A stretch of 64,000 bases of DNA from Microvirga sp. (GCA_022241475.1 JAKOMT010000004.1:82001-146000); one strand, 5' to 3'. Positions 45,147 through 54,312 are shown, numbered from the stretch's first letter. Program-made: numbers and translations. The notes: generated by a model from the sequence alone, not told the origin.

Positions 45147-46362
45147 CCGCGCGCGCCGCAAGTCCGCGTCGCGCCAGCCGCAGGGTCTCGCCGGCGATCT
45201 CGCGGACGCTGCGTCCGGCGATCCGCGCGTCGAGGCCTTCGCGGGGAACGGCGTCGCGCAGGGACTGGCGCTGTTCGGCGCTCCATCCCTTCACGAGGTC
45301 CCAGGCCGCGTCGAGGGTCGACTGGTCGTAGAGAAGCCCCGTCCAGTAGGCCGGCAGGGCCACCAGATGCGAGCGCGGCCCGGCGTCCGCGCCCCGCATC
45401 TCGAGGAAGCGCTTCACGCGCACTTCGGGGAAAACGGTCGAGACGTGGTTCGCCCAGTCGGAGCGGCTCGCGCGCACGCCCGGCAATTGCGGCAGCCGGC
45501 CTTCCATCAGGTCGCGGAAGCTCTCCCCCGCGACGTCGTGATAGACGCCGTCGCGCATCACGAAATACATCGGCACGTCGAGCGCCCAGTCGACGTAGCG
45601 CTCGTATCCGAACCCGTCCTCGAACGCCCAGGGCGTCATGCCGGTGCGGTGCGGATCGGTGTCCGTCCAGATCTGCGAGCGCATGGACTGGAAGCCGTTC
45701 GGCTTGCCGTCGGTGAAGGGCGAATTGGCGAAGAGCGCGGTGGCGACCGGCTGGAGCGCCGTGGAGACGCGCAGCTTGCGCACCATGTCGGCTTCGCTTG
45801 CGAAATCGAGGTTCACCTGCACGGTCGCCGTGCGCAGCATCATGTCGAGACCGAGCGAGCCGACCTTGGGCATGTAGCCCATCATGATCCGGTAGCGGCT
45901 TTTCGGCATGACCGGCGTCTGCTCGCGCGACCAGAGCGGGCTCATGCCGAGATCGAGGAAGCCCATCCCGAGCGGACCGGCCACCTTGGCGACGGCGGCG
46001 AGATGCGCGTCGAGCTCCGCCTGCGTCTCGTGCAGATCGGATACGAGCCCTCCCGACAATTCGAACTGGCCGCCGGGCTCGAGCGAGATCGCGCCGCCGC
46101 CCTCGCCCTCGAACAGGCCGATCAGATTGCCCGAATCGGTGATCGGCTCCCAGCCGGTCTCGCTGCGCAGACCCTCGATCAGGGCGCGAATCCCGCGTTC
46201 TCCGGCGAAGGGGACCGGGGAATGATCGGCGCGGTAGAAGGGGACTTTCTCGTGTTCGGTGCCGATCCGCCATTGCGCCTTCGGCTTCTCGCCGGCGGCG
46301 ACCCAGGCGACGAGTTCGTCGCGCGATTCGAGCGGCGTCGCGTCTGATACGTCTCGGGCCAT
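44992..46362 (-). CDS. gshA: Glutamate-cysteine ligase (plant/alphaproteobacterial type)
   Basis: 456 aa; first step of glutathione synthesis. The GCS2-type blocks are clear: KAQWRIGTEHEKVPFYR near residues 25-41, GEGGGAISLEPGGQFELSG near 85-103, and PKSRYRIMMGYMPKVGS near 150. The C-terminus HGRWRGSVEPAFSECVF is the usual family end, fixing the stop. The start at MARDVSDATPLES (46362) is chosen; the long in-frame upstream extension is not family-like. Convergent and overlapping with the DUF6894 gene. Confidence 0.94.
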   Translation of the reverse strand: MARDVSDATPLESRDELVAWVAAGEKPKAQWRIGTEHEKVPFYRADHSPVPFAGERGIRALIEGLRSETGWEPITDSGNLIGLFEGEGGGAISLEPGGQFELSGGLVSDLHETQAELDAHLAAVAKVAGPLGMGFLDLGMSPLWSREQTPVMPKSRYRIMMGYMPKVGSLGLDMMLRTATVQVNLDFASEADMVRKLRVSTALQPVATALFANSPFTDGKPNGFQSMRSQIWTDTDPHRTGMTPWAFEDGFGYERYVDWALDVPMYFVMRDGVYHDVAGESFRDLMEGRLPQLPGVRASRSDWANHVSTVFPEVRVKRFLEMRGADAGPRSHLVALPAYWTGLLYDQSTLDAAWDLVKGWSAEQRQSLRDAVPREGLDARIAGRSVREIAGETLRLARRGLAARAVRDARGRDETRYLDPLEEIVARGTTRAQELLALYHGRWRGSVEPAFSECVF

Positions 46363-46489
46363 TCTTCGTTCTTTCTTCGGCGCGGCGCCTGTCCGCCTTG
46401 CTAGATAGGCGCGCGGCGCGATCCGGGCAATCGCGTCGCGGCGCATTTTTTCCCATCCCGGACGCGTCGCGGGGAGGCCGCCGCGCGCG

Positions 46490-47206
46490 TCAGACCGGCC
46501 AGTCCTCGAGCCGGTAGGCGCTGTCCCAGAACAGATATTCGAGCTGGGAGGCCCGGGTGTAGGCGCCATGCATCCGCTCGGTCAGACCCGGCGCGGCGCC
46601 CGCCGCGGCCTCGTCCGTGGCGACGATCACCTGCCGCACCGCTTCGTGGAACTCCTCGCCGGCATAGGTGTCGATCCAGGCCCGGTAGGGATTGTCGCCG
46701 CCCGCGCGGGCGTGAATGTCGCGTCCGATCTCGGCGTAGATCCAGAAGCAGGGCAGGAGCGCGGCGAGCACGACCTCGTAGGGCTCGCCCCATGCGGTGG
46801 CCATCAGGTAGGAGACGTAATGGCTGCATCCGGGAGAGACCGGGGTCTCTTCGAATTGCTCCTGCGTGATCCCGAACGCCTCGAAGAACGACCCGTGCAG
46901 CGAGCGCTCGACGACGATCGCGACCTCCGCCCCTTTGGCGAACTGGACGATCCGGTCGGGATGGGGCGCTTTCGCCGCGGCGATCGCCAGCGCCCGGCCG
47001 AAGCCGATGAGGTAGTGCGCGTCCTGCACCACGTATTGCGTGAAGCGCTCGCGCGAGAGCGTCCCCGCCGCCAGCTCCGCATTGAAGGGCATGGCGCGGA
47101 TCGTCTCGTAGAGCGCGAGATTGCGGCGCCAAGCCTGCGTTGAGAAGTCGCCCTCGCGCAGGGGCGAGAGCGGCGCGGTCGCCGCAATTTTCGTCGAAAG
47201 CGTCAT
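46490..47206 (-). CDS. tenA: Aminopyrimidine aminohydrolase (thiaminase II, TenA)
   Basis: 238 aa; hydrolyses aminopyrimidine from degraded thiamine for salvage. The catalytic Cys is in ALLPCFWIYAEIG, and SQLEYLFWDSAY holds the C-terminal Glu. YVVQDAHYLIGFGRALA is typical of the helical TenA fold. The start at 47206 gives MTLSTKIAATAPLSPLREGD. No other thi genes lie in the window. Same strand as the dehydrogenase 40 bases upstream. Confidence 0.93.
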   Translation of the reverse strand: MTLSTKIAATAPLSPLREGDFSTQAWRRNLALYETIRAMPFNAELAAGTLSRERFTQYVVQDAHYLIGFGRALAIAAAKAPHPDRIVQFAKGAEVAIVVERSLHGSFFEAFGITQEQFEETPVSPGCSHYVSYLMATAWGEPYEVVLAALLPCFWIYAEIGRDIHARAGGDNPYRAWIDTYAGEEFHEAVRQVIVATDEAAAGAAPGLTERMHGAYTRASQLEYLFWDSAYRLEDWPV

Positions 47207-47247
47207 CAATCGGACCCTTTGCAAAGGCGAATCGTGAAAATGCGCCC

Positions 47248-48315
47248 TCAGATGGCCTCTTCGACCGCTTTTCCGCAAGCCTGAGTGTCGGCGTTCCCGC
47301 CGAGATCGCGCGTGCGCAGGGTCTTCTCGGCGAGCACCCGCTCGATCCCCGCGACGATCTCCGCCGCCGCCTGCCGCTCTCCGAGATGGTCGAGCATCAT
47401 GGCGCCGGACCAGATCTGCCCGATCGGATTGGCGACGCCCTGGCCGGCGATGTCGGGCGCGGAGCCGTGGACGGGCTCGAACAGCGAGGGGTGGTCGCCC
47501 TCGGGGTTGATGTTGCCCGACGGCGCGATGCCGATCGTTCCGGTGCAGGCGGGGCCGAGATCGGAGAGGATGTCGCCGAACAGGTTCGAGGCGACGACGA
47601 CGTCGAACCAGTCCGGATGCAGGACGAAATGCGCCGTGAGAATGTCGATGTGGAACTTGTCGACCGCGATCTCGGGATAGCTCTTCGCCATCGCCTCGAC
47701 CCGCTCGTCCCAATAGGGCATCGTGATCGCGACGCCGTTCGACTTCGTGGCCGAGGTCAGGCGCTTGCGCGGGCGCCGGCTCGCCAGCTCGAAGGCGTAG
47801 CGCAACACCCTGTCGACGCCGATGCGCGTCATCACGGTTTCCTGGATCACGAGCTCGCGGTCCGTGCCGGGGAACATCCGCCCGCCGATCGAGGTGTATT
47901 CGCCTTCCGTGTTCTCGCGGACGACGAAGAAGTCGATGTCGCCCGGCTCGCGGCCCGCGAGCGGCGTCGGGACGCCCGGCATCAGGCGCACGGGGCGCAG
48001 GTTGACGTACTGGTCGAATTCGCGCCGGAACTGCAGCAGCGAGCCCCAGAGGGAGACGTGGTCGGGGACCGTGTCGGGCCATCCCACGGCGCCGAAGTAG
48101 ATCGCGTCGTGACCGCCGATCTGCGACTTCCAGTCCTCCGGCATCATCCGGCCGTGCTTGGCGTAGTAATCGCACGAGGCGAAGTCGAACCACTCGAACT
48201 CCAGCGCGAAGCCGTGCCGCTTGGCGGCCTTCTCGAGGACGCGCACGCCTTCCGGAACGACTTCCTTGCCGATCCCGTCGCCGGGGATCACCGCGATTCG
48301 ATAGGTTCTCGTCAT
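47248..48315 (-). CDS. Tartrate/D-malate dehydrogenase (isocitrate/isopropylmalate dehydrogenase family)
   Basis: 355 aa. N-terminal IAVIPGDGIGKEVVPEGVRV, the GREPGDIDFFVVRENTEGEY block, DILTAHFVLHPDWFDVVVAS and NINPEGDHPSLFEPVHGSAP place it in the NAD-dependent beta-decarboxylating dehydrogenases. The FDQYVNLRPVRLMPGVPTPL segment fits tartrate/D-malate dehydrogenase rather than LeuB. Substrate preference is inferred. Confidence 0.9.
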   Translation of the reverse strand: MTRTYRIAVIPGDGIGKEVVPEGVRVLEKAAKRHGFALEFEWFDFASCDYYAKHGRMMPEDWKSQIGGHDAIYFGAVGWPDTVPDHVSLWGSLLQFRREFDQYVNLRPVRLMPGVPTPLAGREPGDIDFFVVRENTEGEYTSIGGRMFPGTDRELVIQETVMTRIGVDRVLRYAFELASRRPRKRLTSATKSNGVAITMPYWDERVEAMAKSYPEIAVDKFHIDILTAHFVLHPDWFDVVVASNLFGDILSDLGPACTGTIGIAPSGNINPEGDHPSLFEPVHGSAPDIAGQGVANPIGQIWSGAMMLDHLGERQAAAEIVAGIERVLAEKTLRTRDLGGNADTQACGKAVEEAI

Positions 48316-48475
48316 TCAAAGCCTCCCGCCCGCGGGCCGGCGCGGCGCGCGGGACCCGGGGTCCTGTAACCCCGAATCCTGTATACGACACGAGGCGGCG
48401 CGACGCGACGCCTCGACGCGCAGACCGGAATGGGCGCGCGGAACCGGATGCGGCGCTTCGTGGCGGGAGGGACGG

Positions 48476-48598
48476 TCAGCGGTTCGGCTGCGGCGCGGTG
48501 GTCACTTCCGTGCGCACATAGCCCGACGTCGTGACGGTGCACGCGGCCAAAGCCAGCGCCGCGCAGACGAGGAGAACGGTTCGGGCGGTGCGGGGCAT
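48476..48598 (-). CDS. Small lipoprotein
   Basis: 40 aa: a basic start (MPRTART), a hydrophobic stretch, and a lipobox LAAC with the lipidated Cys at position 20. Only about 20 residues follow (TVTTSGYVRTEVTTAPQPNR). A good ribosome-binding site (GGGAGGAAG) precedes the ATG at 48598. Function unknown; too short for most gene finders. Confidence 0.68.
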   Translation of the reverse strand: MPRTARTVLLVCAALALAACTVTTSGYVRTEVTTAPQPNR

Positions 48599-48679
48599 GG
48601 TCAGGCTTCCTCCCGGCTTCGGCGAATGCGCGCCGAGCGGAAAGCGATCGGCGGCGTCGGGGAGCGTCGGGAGGGCGAA

Positions 48680-48756
48680 TGGTACAGCTGGGTGGGCTCG
48701 AACCACCGACCTTCGGAGCCACAATCCGACGCTCTAACCAACTGAGCTACAGCTGC
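48680..48756 (-). tRNA. tRNA-His (anticodon GTG), alphaproteobacterial type
   Basis: 77 nt with encoded CCA. The anticodon loop TTGTGGC gives GTG. Acceptor GCAGCTG pairs with CAGCTGT, so pair 1-72 is G:U. The base before G1 is T, so no G-1 is encoded, and the discriminator is A73. These are the unusual histidine identity elements known in a subset of alphaproteobacteria with divergent HisRS. Confidence 0.95.
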
Positions 48757-48866
48757 ACGACGTGCCGGCGGGCCGGCCCGGTCGCCCGTGGGCTGACGGG
48801 TAGATGACGCATCCGGGGAAATTTCGCAAGCCCCCGGATGGGGTTCTTTTCGTGAGCGGCGCCGGC

Positions 48867-50069
48867 TCAGCGGCCGTCGAAAGTCGAGCGGATCGGCTTG
48901 GCGGTCTCGTCCGCCACGCGACGCGCCGTCTCGGCGATCGCCTTCAGATGCGCGGCCGACGTCTCGTAGGCGTGCCGCACGCCGCTCGTCTGGGCCTTGA
49001 CGGCTTCCGACATGGACGGCGCCGCGATCGTCGAGCGCCAGATGCCGAGAGCGGCGTCGCTCTGGGCGCGCATCAGATCCAGCCATTGCGCGTTGAGCGC
49101 GAGGAAGCCCTTCGAGGCGGCGTCGGCGCTCTTCACGCAGGCGCCCTGGAAGGTCTCGCTGGTCTCCTGCGCCTGCGCGTAGGCGCGGCGCGCGTTCTCC
49201 ACTCCGATGTCGAGCGCGGCGCGCAGAGGAGTCGCGACGGTGTCGCCCTTCGGCAGCAGCGTGAAGGCGGCTTCGAACGCGGGGGCGGGCTTGCCGGGCT
49301 TCTGCGCGATCGCCGCGACCTTGTCGACGACGGACTTTGGCGCAGCGGCCCCGGCGCCGACGGGCTTGGTCTCGACGGCCTTGAGCTCCACGGCTTTCGG
49401 CTGCCCGGCTTTGATCAGGGCCGGCTGGGCGACGCTGGCCTTCGAGGCCTGAGCCGTAGGAGCGGGAGACCTGGAGGCCTGAACCTTGGAAGCCTGAGTC
49501 TTGGAAGCCTGAGAGCTGGAGGCCTGAGACTTGGACAGCGCGGGTTTCGTCGAGGCGGCCGGCCTGGACGCCGTCGCCGTCCTGGCGGGCGCGGGCTCAG
49601 CCGGCGCGATCTTGGCCGCGGCGGGCTTGGACGCGACGGGCTTGGCCTCGACGGGCTTGGACGCGACAGGCTTGGCCGCGACGGGCTCGGGCTTCGTCAC
49701 GACCGGCGCGGGCTTGCTGGCCGCGGGCTTCACGGCGACGGGCTCCGGCGACGTCTTCGGAACAACCTTCGGGGCCTCGGCCTTGGCGACGTCAGCCTTG
49801 GCGGCTTCGGCCTTCGGAGCGTCGGCCTTCGGAGCGTCGGCCTTGGGAGCCTCGACCTTGGGAGCCTCGACCTTCGCGGCCTCGACCTTGGGCTGGGCGG
49901 CCTTCGGAGGCTCCGCCGTGACCGGCGCGAATTTCATCGGAGCCGGCTGCGCCTTGACGACCGGCGCAGGCGCGGGAGCCGCGGCCTTGGCCGGAGCTGC
50001 GTTGACGTCAGTCGCCGGCTTGGGCGCGCCGGACTGCGCGGATTTCGTGTCGGTCACCGTGTTCTCCAT
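48867..50069 (-). CDS. Phasin with long Pro/Ala/Lys-rich N-terminal arm
   Basis: 400 aa. Residues 270-400 are a phasin domain (AAFTLLPKGDTVATPLRAAL, then FLALNAQWLDLMRAQSDAAL), predicted to coat polyhydroxyalkanoate granules. The N-terminal 250 residues are low-complexity and strongly basic: eight 5-residue units of the K-(V/A)-(E/D)-A-(P/A) type (61-100), then KPVASKP-like units and SQAS-like units. Similar PAKP tails mediate DNA binding in some granule proteins. It lies just downstream of the ordinary phasin gene. Confidence 0.83.
   Translation of the reverse strand: MENTVTDTKSAQSGAPKPATDVNAAPAKAAAPAPAPVVKAQPAPMKFAPVTAEPPKAAQPKVEAAKVEAPKVEAPKADAPKADAPKAEAAKADVAKAEAPKVVPKTSPEPVAVKPAASKPAPVVTKPEPVAAKPVASKPVEAKPVASKPAAAKIAPAEPAPARTATASRPAASTKPALSKSQASSSQASKTQASKVQASRSPAPTAQASKASVAQPALIKAGQPKAVELKAVETKPVGAGAAAPKSVVDKVAAIAQKPGKPAPAFEAAFTLLPKGDTVATPLRAALDIGVENARRAYAQAQETSETFQGACVKSADAASKGFLALNAQWLDLMRAQSDAALGIWRSTIAAPSMSEAVKAQTSGVRHAYETSAAHLKAIAETARRVADETAKPIRSTFDGR
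49770..49889 (-). repeat. 15-bp tandem repeat encoding KxEAP units
   Basis: Eight consecutive degenerate 15-bp units in the phasin arm (residues 61-100), consistent with expansion by slippage or unequal exchange. Confidence 0.75.
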
Positions 50070-50130
50070 CCCGTATCGGGCGCGGCGGGCCGGCGGGGAT
50101 TACCCGCCGCCGGCCCTCGCGCGCGGCGCA

Positions 50131-50544
50131 TCACTTCTTCGGCGTGGCGGCCTTGGCGACGTCCTTGGCCGCTTCGGAAACGCCCGCCTGAGCGGCGGAC
50201 CCGAACTCGGCCATCTGCTTGCGCATCTCTTCGAACTGCGCCTGCATGAACTCGCCCTGGAGGCGCATGGCCTCGGTCGGGTCCTTGGCGCGAACCAGCT
50301 TCTGCGCGTGGTCGAACGCGGCCTGAAGATTCTTCTCCGCATAGGCGAAGCTCTTCGCGCGCATGTCCTTCATGCTGGCGCCGGCCGTCGAGGCGGAACC
50401 GTCCAGCGTGTCGAAGGCCTTGCCGGCGGCGGCGACGAAGCCGTCCATCGCCTTGCGGGCCTGCTCGACGCTGCGCTCGGCGATTTCGCGAACCTCGGTC
50501 GGGACTTCGAAGGGCGGCATCTTGTCGTTGGGCTTGTTGTTCAT
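50131..50544 (-). CDS. Phasin
   Basis: 137-aa helical phasin: VREIAERSVEQARKAMDGFV at 18-37, then ASMKDMRAKSFAYAEKNLQA and HAQKLVRAKDPTEAMRLQGE, the conserved Phasin_2 layout. It binds PHA granule surfaces. A GGAG precedes the ATG, and a promoter with an overlapping palindrome lies upstream. The adjacent long phasin suggests a local granule cluster. Confidence 0.92.
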   Translation of the reverse strand: MNNKPNDKMPPFEVPTEVREIAERSVEQARKAMDGFVAAAGKAFDTLDGSASTAGASMKDMRAKSFAYAEKNLQAAFDHAQKLVRAKDPTEAMRLQGEFMQAQFEEMRKQMAEFGSAAQAGVSEAAKDVAKAATPKK

Positions 50545-50593
50545 GGCGAAACTCCAAGGGTGTTTGAGAGCCGGACCATTTGCTCAGCTCATG

Positions 50594-50604
50594 TTGCAGC
50601 GCAA
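50594..50604. promoter_or_regulatory. Candidate repressor operator of the phasin promoter
   Basis: TTGCAGCGCAA, a palindrome with TTGC/GCAA arms and a 3-base centre, overlapping the -10 box. TGC-spaced palindromes are the type bound by the PHA-responsive repressor PhaR in relatives. Confidence 0.4.
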
Positions 50605-50631
50605 TATACACATTGTGCATTGCGAGATCAA
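50603..50631 (-). promoter_or_regulatory. Sigma-70-type promoter of the phasin gene
   Basis: On the minus strand TTGATC, exactly 17 bases, then TATATT, about 60 bases before the ATG. Both hexamers are close to consensus. Confidence 0.6.
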
Positions 50632-50733
50632 CCGTCGTCGGAACGGCGTTAAGGTTGATGAAAGGTTACGCCGGCGACAAGGGATGCGTTCCATGGATCG
50701 ATCGGTTAATCATTGGTTACCGTATCCGGAGCA

Positions 50734-53700
50734 ATGCATCCCGTGTCGACGCCGAGCCGCGCAGAGATCGAATCGACGCTTGCCTCACTCGTGTCGAGCG
50801 GGGCGGCGCCGGAGCTCGGCCGGCCCGACGTCGCCGCCCTTCTCTGGATCGCCTCGCCCCTGCGTCTGATCTGGGCGTCGTCCGCCGCCGCCGATATTCC
50901 GGCCGCGCTGATTGTGGACGGAGCGGGAGCGGTCGCCTCCTCGCTGCCGGCGTCCGAGCGGCTGACGGCGCTCGCCGGCGGGCTCGCCCCGCGCGATCGC
51001 ACCCGCCTCGAGAAGTTGCGCTTCGAATCGAGCGCGTTCGCGCCGCTCTCCACCTGCGCCTGCCGCCTCGTCGCCCTGCCCGACGGAACCCAGGCGCTCC
51101 TGACGATCTTCGTCGACCGGCTTCCGCGCCTGCGCGTCCAGCCGCGCCCGTCGCCTCTGCGCGATACGGCGCGCGACGTCGCGCAGGAGCCCGCCGCGCC
51201 GACCGCGGCGGAGATTGCGTCAGGGCCCGCGCCTGACGTCGCCCCCGCGCCCTCGCCTCAATCCGCCTCGCTCGACGCGTCGGCCGCGGTTCCCGCGCCG
51301 CCCTCGACGATCCGCTTTCTCTGGGAGGCCGGGGCCGACGGTCGCGTCACCCGGGTCACCGAGGGGCTCGCGGACGCGGTCGGACCGGTCGCGGCCGACA
51401 TCGTGGGCCGCAGCTTCGCCGAGCTCCTGCGCGAGCGCGTTCATGACCCCAAGGACATCGTCGCCGAGTTGATCGCGCGCGGCGAGACCTTCTCGGGACG
51501 CTCGCTCCACTGGCGGATCGGGGATAGCGACGAGGCCGTGCCGGTCGATCTGGCGGGTCTGCCAGTGCGCGACCGGGACCGCGGCGTCGTCGGCTATCGC
51601 GGCTTCGGCCTATGCCGCCCGCAGCATCGCCTGCCATGGACGGCGCCGACGCCGGAGCCCGTCTCCGACGGCGGGGCCGATGATCGACCCGCGCTCGCCG
51701 ACGCCGGCTCCCCCGATCCGCTGGCGCCGATCGCGCCATACGAAGATCTCGCGCCGTCGGAAGAGCTCGCGTCGGCTCATGAGCCCGAGAACGTCGCGGA
51801 AGCCGCCGATGACGCGGTCGTCTCCGAGGACGACTCGCCGGAGGCGCCCCCGCAAGAGCCCGGCGCCCCCGCGCCTTCAGTCTTCGGATCGTTGTCGACC
51901 GAGGTCGAGGCGGCGTTCGACGCGACCCAGGCCGCGCCCGCTTCTCTGGACCCCTCCCTCCCGCAGCACGCCATTCCGGCCGGCGACGATATCGGCAAGA
52001 TCGCGGACCGGGCGGACGGCGCGGCGCCTGCGGCGCCGGGCAAGTCCGCCTTGACGGACGCCGAACGCAAGGCCTTTCGCGAGATCGCCCAGGCGCTCGG
52101 CGCGCGCCTTCCGCGCGACGCGGATGCGGATCGCGCCGAAGGCGTTCCCCCGTCCCCCGAAACCGCCGGGCCTCGCGACGCGGATATCGGCGCCGACCCC
52201 GAAGCGGATTCGGTGGCGGAGTGGTTCGAGGATTCTCGACGCGATTCCGTCGACGGGCCCGTCGCGACCGCCGGCGACGCTGACGAGGCGTCCGGAGGCG
52301 GCCTCGCGCGGGTCGTCCTGCGGCCCGCCAACGATCTCGCGCCCGACAGCCGCGCAGTCCTCGACAGGCTGCCGGCGGGCGTCGTCGTGCATCGCGGCGA
52401 ACGCGCGATCTTCGCCAACCGCTATCTGCTCGACCTTCTCGGCTATCCCGATCTCGACGCGTTCCAGCGCGACGGCGGGCTCGCGCGGTTGTTGCGGGGC
52501 CGACCGGGCGCGCTCGAAGGAGCCGTCGAGGATTCGACCGCGCCGCTCTCGATCGCGACCCGCGAAGGCGAGACGATCGCCATCGAGATCCGGTTGACCA
52601 ATGTCGAATGGTCAGGCTCCCCCGCCTCGATGCTGATGCTGCGCAAGATGACCGAGGCCGATCCGGCGCAGCGGTTGCGCGCGATGGAGCTCGACCTTCG
52701 CGCCCGCGAGGAAAGCCTGCGCGAGCAGGCGGCGATCCTCGACACGGCGACGGACGGCGTCGTCCTGCTCGACCAGGGCGGGCGCATCCTCTCGCTCAAC
52801 CGCGCCGCGGAGGCCTTGTTCGGCTACGACCAGCGCGAGGTCGCGGGCGAGCCGTTCACGCTGCTGCTTCAAACCGAGAGCCACGTGGCCGCGCTCGGCT
52901 ACCTCGACGCCATGCGCGGGGAGGGATTCGGAGCGCTGTTGAACGACGGCCGCGACGTCCTCGGGCGCGAGCGCCAGGGCGGAGCGATTCCCCTGTTCAT
53001 GACCCTCGGCGTCGTCGGCGAAGGGCCGGAGCGCAAGTTCTGCGCCGTCCTGCGCGATATGACGGCCTTCAAGCAGGCGGAGGGCGAACTGATCGCCGCC
53101 CGACGCGCGGCCGAACGGTCGAGCGCCCAGAAATCCGATTTTCTCGCGACGATCAGCCACGAGATCCGGACGCCGCTGAACGCCATCATCGGGTTCGCCG
53201 AGGTCATGCTCGAGGAGCGCTTCGGACCGGTCGGCAACGAGCGCTACCGCGATTACGTCGCCGACATCCACGCTTCGGGCGTGCACGTCATCAGCCTCGT
53301 CAACGACCTGCTCGATCTCGCCAAGATCGAGGCCGGGCGGATGGAGCTGATGTTCGCGCCCGTCAAGCTCAACGAGCTCGTCGCCTCCTGCGTCGCTCTG
53401 CTTCAGCCGCAAGCGGCCCGCGACCGGATCGTTCTGCGCACGAGCTTCGCCGAGAACGTTCCGCCGGTGGAGGCGGACGAGCGCGCGCTGCGCCAGATCG
53501 TGCTCAACCTGCTCTCGAACGCGGTGAAGTTCACCGAGGCGGGCGGGCAGGTGATCGTCTCGACGGCGCTCAGCGGGGCGGGCGAAGTCGTCTTCCGCGT
53601 GCGCGACACCGGGATCGGCATGAACGAAGCGGAGATCGAGACGGCGCTGGAGCCGTTCCGCCAGCTCGCGACCTCGCGCAAGGGCGGCGGAACCGGGCTC

Positions 53701-53823
53701 GGCCTGCCTCTCACCAAGGCGCTGGTCGAAGCCAATCGCGGATATATGAAGATCACCTCGCGACGCGACGAGGGCACCCTCGTCGAGGTGGCGCTGCCGA
53801 AGACGTCGATCTCCGTGCGTTGA
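50734..53823 (+). CDS. Large cytoplasmic PAS sensor histidine kinase (PdhS/CbrA-like)
   Basis: 1029 aa with no membrane helix. Residues 1-200 are a weakly conserved N-terminus. A long acidic low-complexity linker covers about 300-520. PAS domains are near 545-650 and 660-775 (ILDTATDGVVLLDQGGRILS). The HisKA box FLATISHEIRTPLNAIIGF has the phospho-acceptor His at 809, and the ATPase domain carries NLLSNAVKFT and RKGGGTGLGLPLTKAL. The length and soluble architecture recall PdhS/CbrA, which feed the DivK-CtrA cell-cycle circuit in Hyphomicrobiales. That role is inferred. Confidence 0.87.
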   Translation: MHPVSTPSRAEIESTLASLVSSGAAPELGRPDVAALLWIASPLRLIWASSAAADIPAALIVDGAGAVASSLPASERLTALAGGLAPRDRTRLEKLRFESSAFAPLSTCACRLVALPDGTQALLTIFVDRLPRLRVQPRPSPLRDTARDVAQEPAAPTAAEIASGPAPDVAPAPSPQSASLDASAAVPAPPSTIRFLWEAGADGRVTRVTEGLADAVGPVAADIVGRSFAELLRERVHDPKDIVAELIARGETFSGRSLHWRIGDSDEAVPVDLAGLPVRDRDRGVVGYRGFGLCRPQHRLPWTAPTPEPVSDGGADDRPALADAGSPDPLAPIAPYEDLAPSEELASAHEPENVAEAADDAVVSEDDSPEAPPQEPGAPAPSVFGSLSTEVEAAFDATQAAPASLDPSLPQHAIPAGDDIGKIADRADGAAPAAPGKSALTDAERKAFREIAQALGARLPRDADADRAEGVPPSPETAGPRDADIGADPEADSVAEWFEDSRRDSVDGPVATAGDADEASGGGLARVVLRPANDLAPDSRAVLDRLPAGVVVHRGERAIFANRYLLDLLGYPDLDAFQRDGGLARLLRGRPGALEGAVEDSTAPLSIATREGETIAIEIRLTNVEWSGSPASMLMLRKMTEADPAQRLRAMELDLRAREESLREQAAILDTATDGVVLLDQGGRILSLNRAAEALFGYDQREVAGEPFTLLLQTESHVAALGYLDAMRGEGFGALLNDGRDVLGRERQGGAIPLFMTLGVVGEGPERKFCAVLRDMTAFKQAEGELIAARRAAERSSAQKSDFLATISHEIRTPLNAIIGFAEVMLEERFGPVGNERYRDYVADIHASGVHVISLVNDLLDLAKIEAGRMELMFAPVKLNELVASCVALLQPQAARDRIVLRTSFAENVPPVEADERALRQIVLNLLSNAVKFTEAGGQVIVSTALSGAGEVVFRVRDTGIGMNEAEIETALEPFRQLATSRKGGGTGLGLPLTKALVEANRGYMKITSRRDEGTLVEVALPKTSISVR

Positions 53824-53829
53824 GGCCCG

Positions 53830-54297
53830 TCAGGTCCAGCGCCCCAGCGCGGCCTCGTCCTCGTCCTTCGCGTCGACCCAGGCCCCGGGGCCGCCTTCGC
53901 GCGGATGCTCGCGCTTCCAGAACGGCGCGCGGCTCTTGAGGAAATCCATCATGAAATCGGCCGCCTCGAAGGCGGCGCGGCGATGCGTCGAGGCGGCGAC
54001 GACGAGGACGATGTTCTCGCCCGGACGGATCAGCCCGAACCGGTGGACCGCCACGAGCCCCGAAAGGGGCCAGCGCCGTGCGGCCTCCCCGGCCACGCGC
54101 GCGATCTCGCCCTCGGCCATGCCCGGATAATGTTCGAGCTCGAGCGCCTCGAGCCGCCCGCCCTCGTCGCGACAGAGCCCGGTGAACGTGACGATCGCGC
54201 CGATGTCGGTCCGGCCCCGCGCGAGCGCGGCGATTTCCGCGGCGGCGTCGAAATCCTCGCGCTGAACGCGAATCACGGGGATGGCCGGGGCGCTCAT
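53830..54297 (-). CDS. moaE: Molybdopterin synthase catalytic subunit
   Basis: 155 aa; inserts sulfur into cyclic pyranopterin to make molybdopterin. The IVTFTGLCRDEG block, ELEHYPGMAEGEI, HRFGLIRPGENIV and the active-site Lys segment SRAPFWKREH are canonical. It follows moaD by 15 bases on the same strand and forms the enzyme with it. Confidence 0.95.
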   Translation of the reverse strand: MSAPAIPVIRVQREDFDAAAEIAALARGRTDIGAIVTFTGLCRDEGGRLEALELEHYPGMAEGEIARVAGEAARRWPLSGLVAVHRFGLIRPGENIVLVVAASTHRRAAFEAADFMMDFLKSRAPFWKREHPREGGPGAWVDAKDEDEAALGRWT

Positions 54298-54312
54298 GCG
54301 GCTCGTCCCCCG

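Noticed and set aside
46490..48391. tenA read as the end of a 633-aa protein
   Set aside because: The extension is an Arg-rich shadow of the dehydrogenase gene; TenA alone has full family length from 47206.
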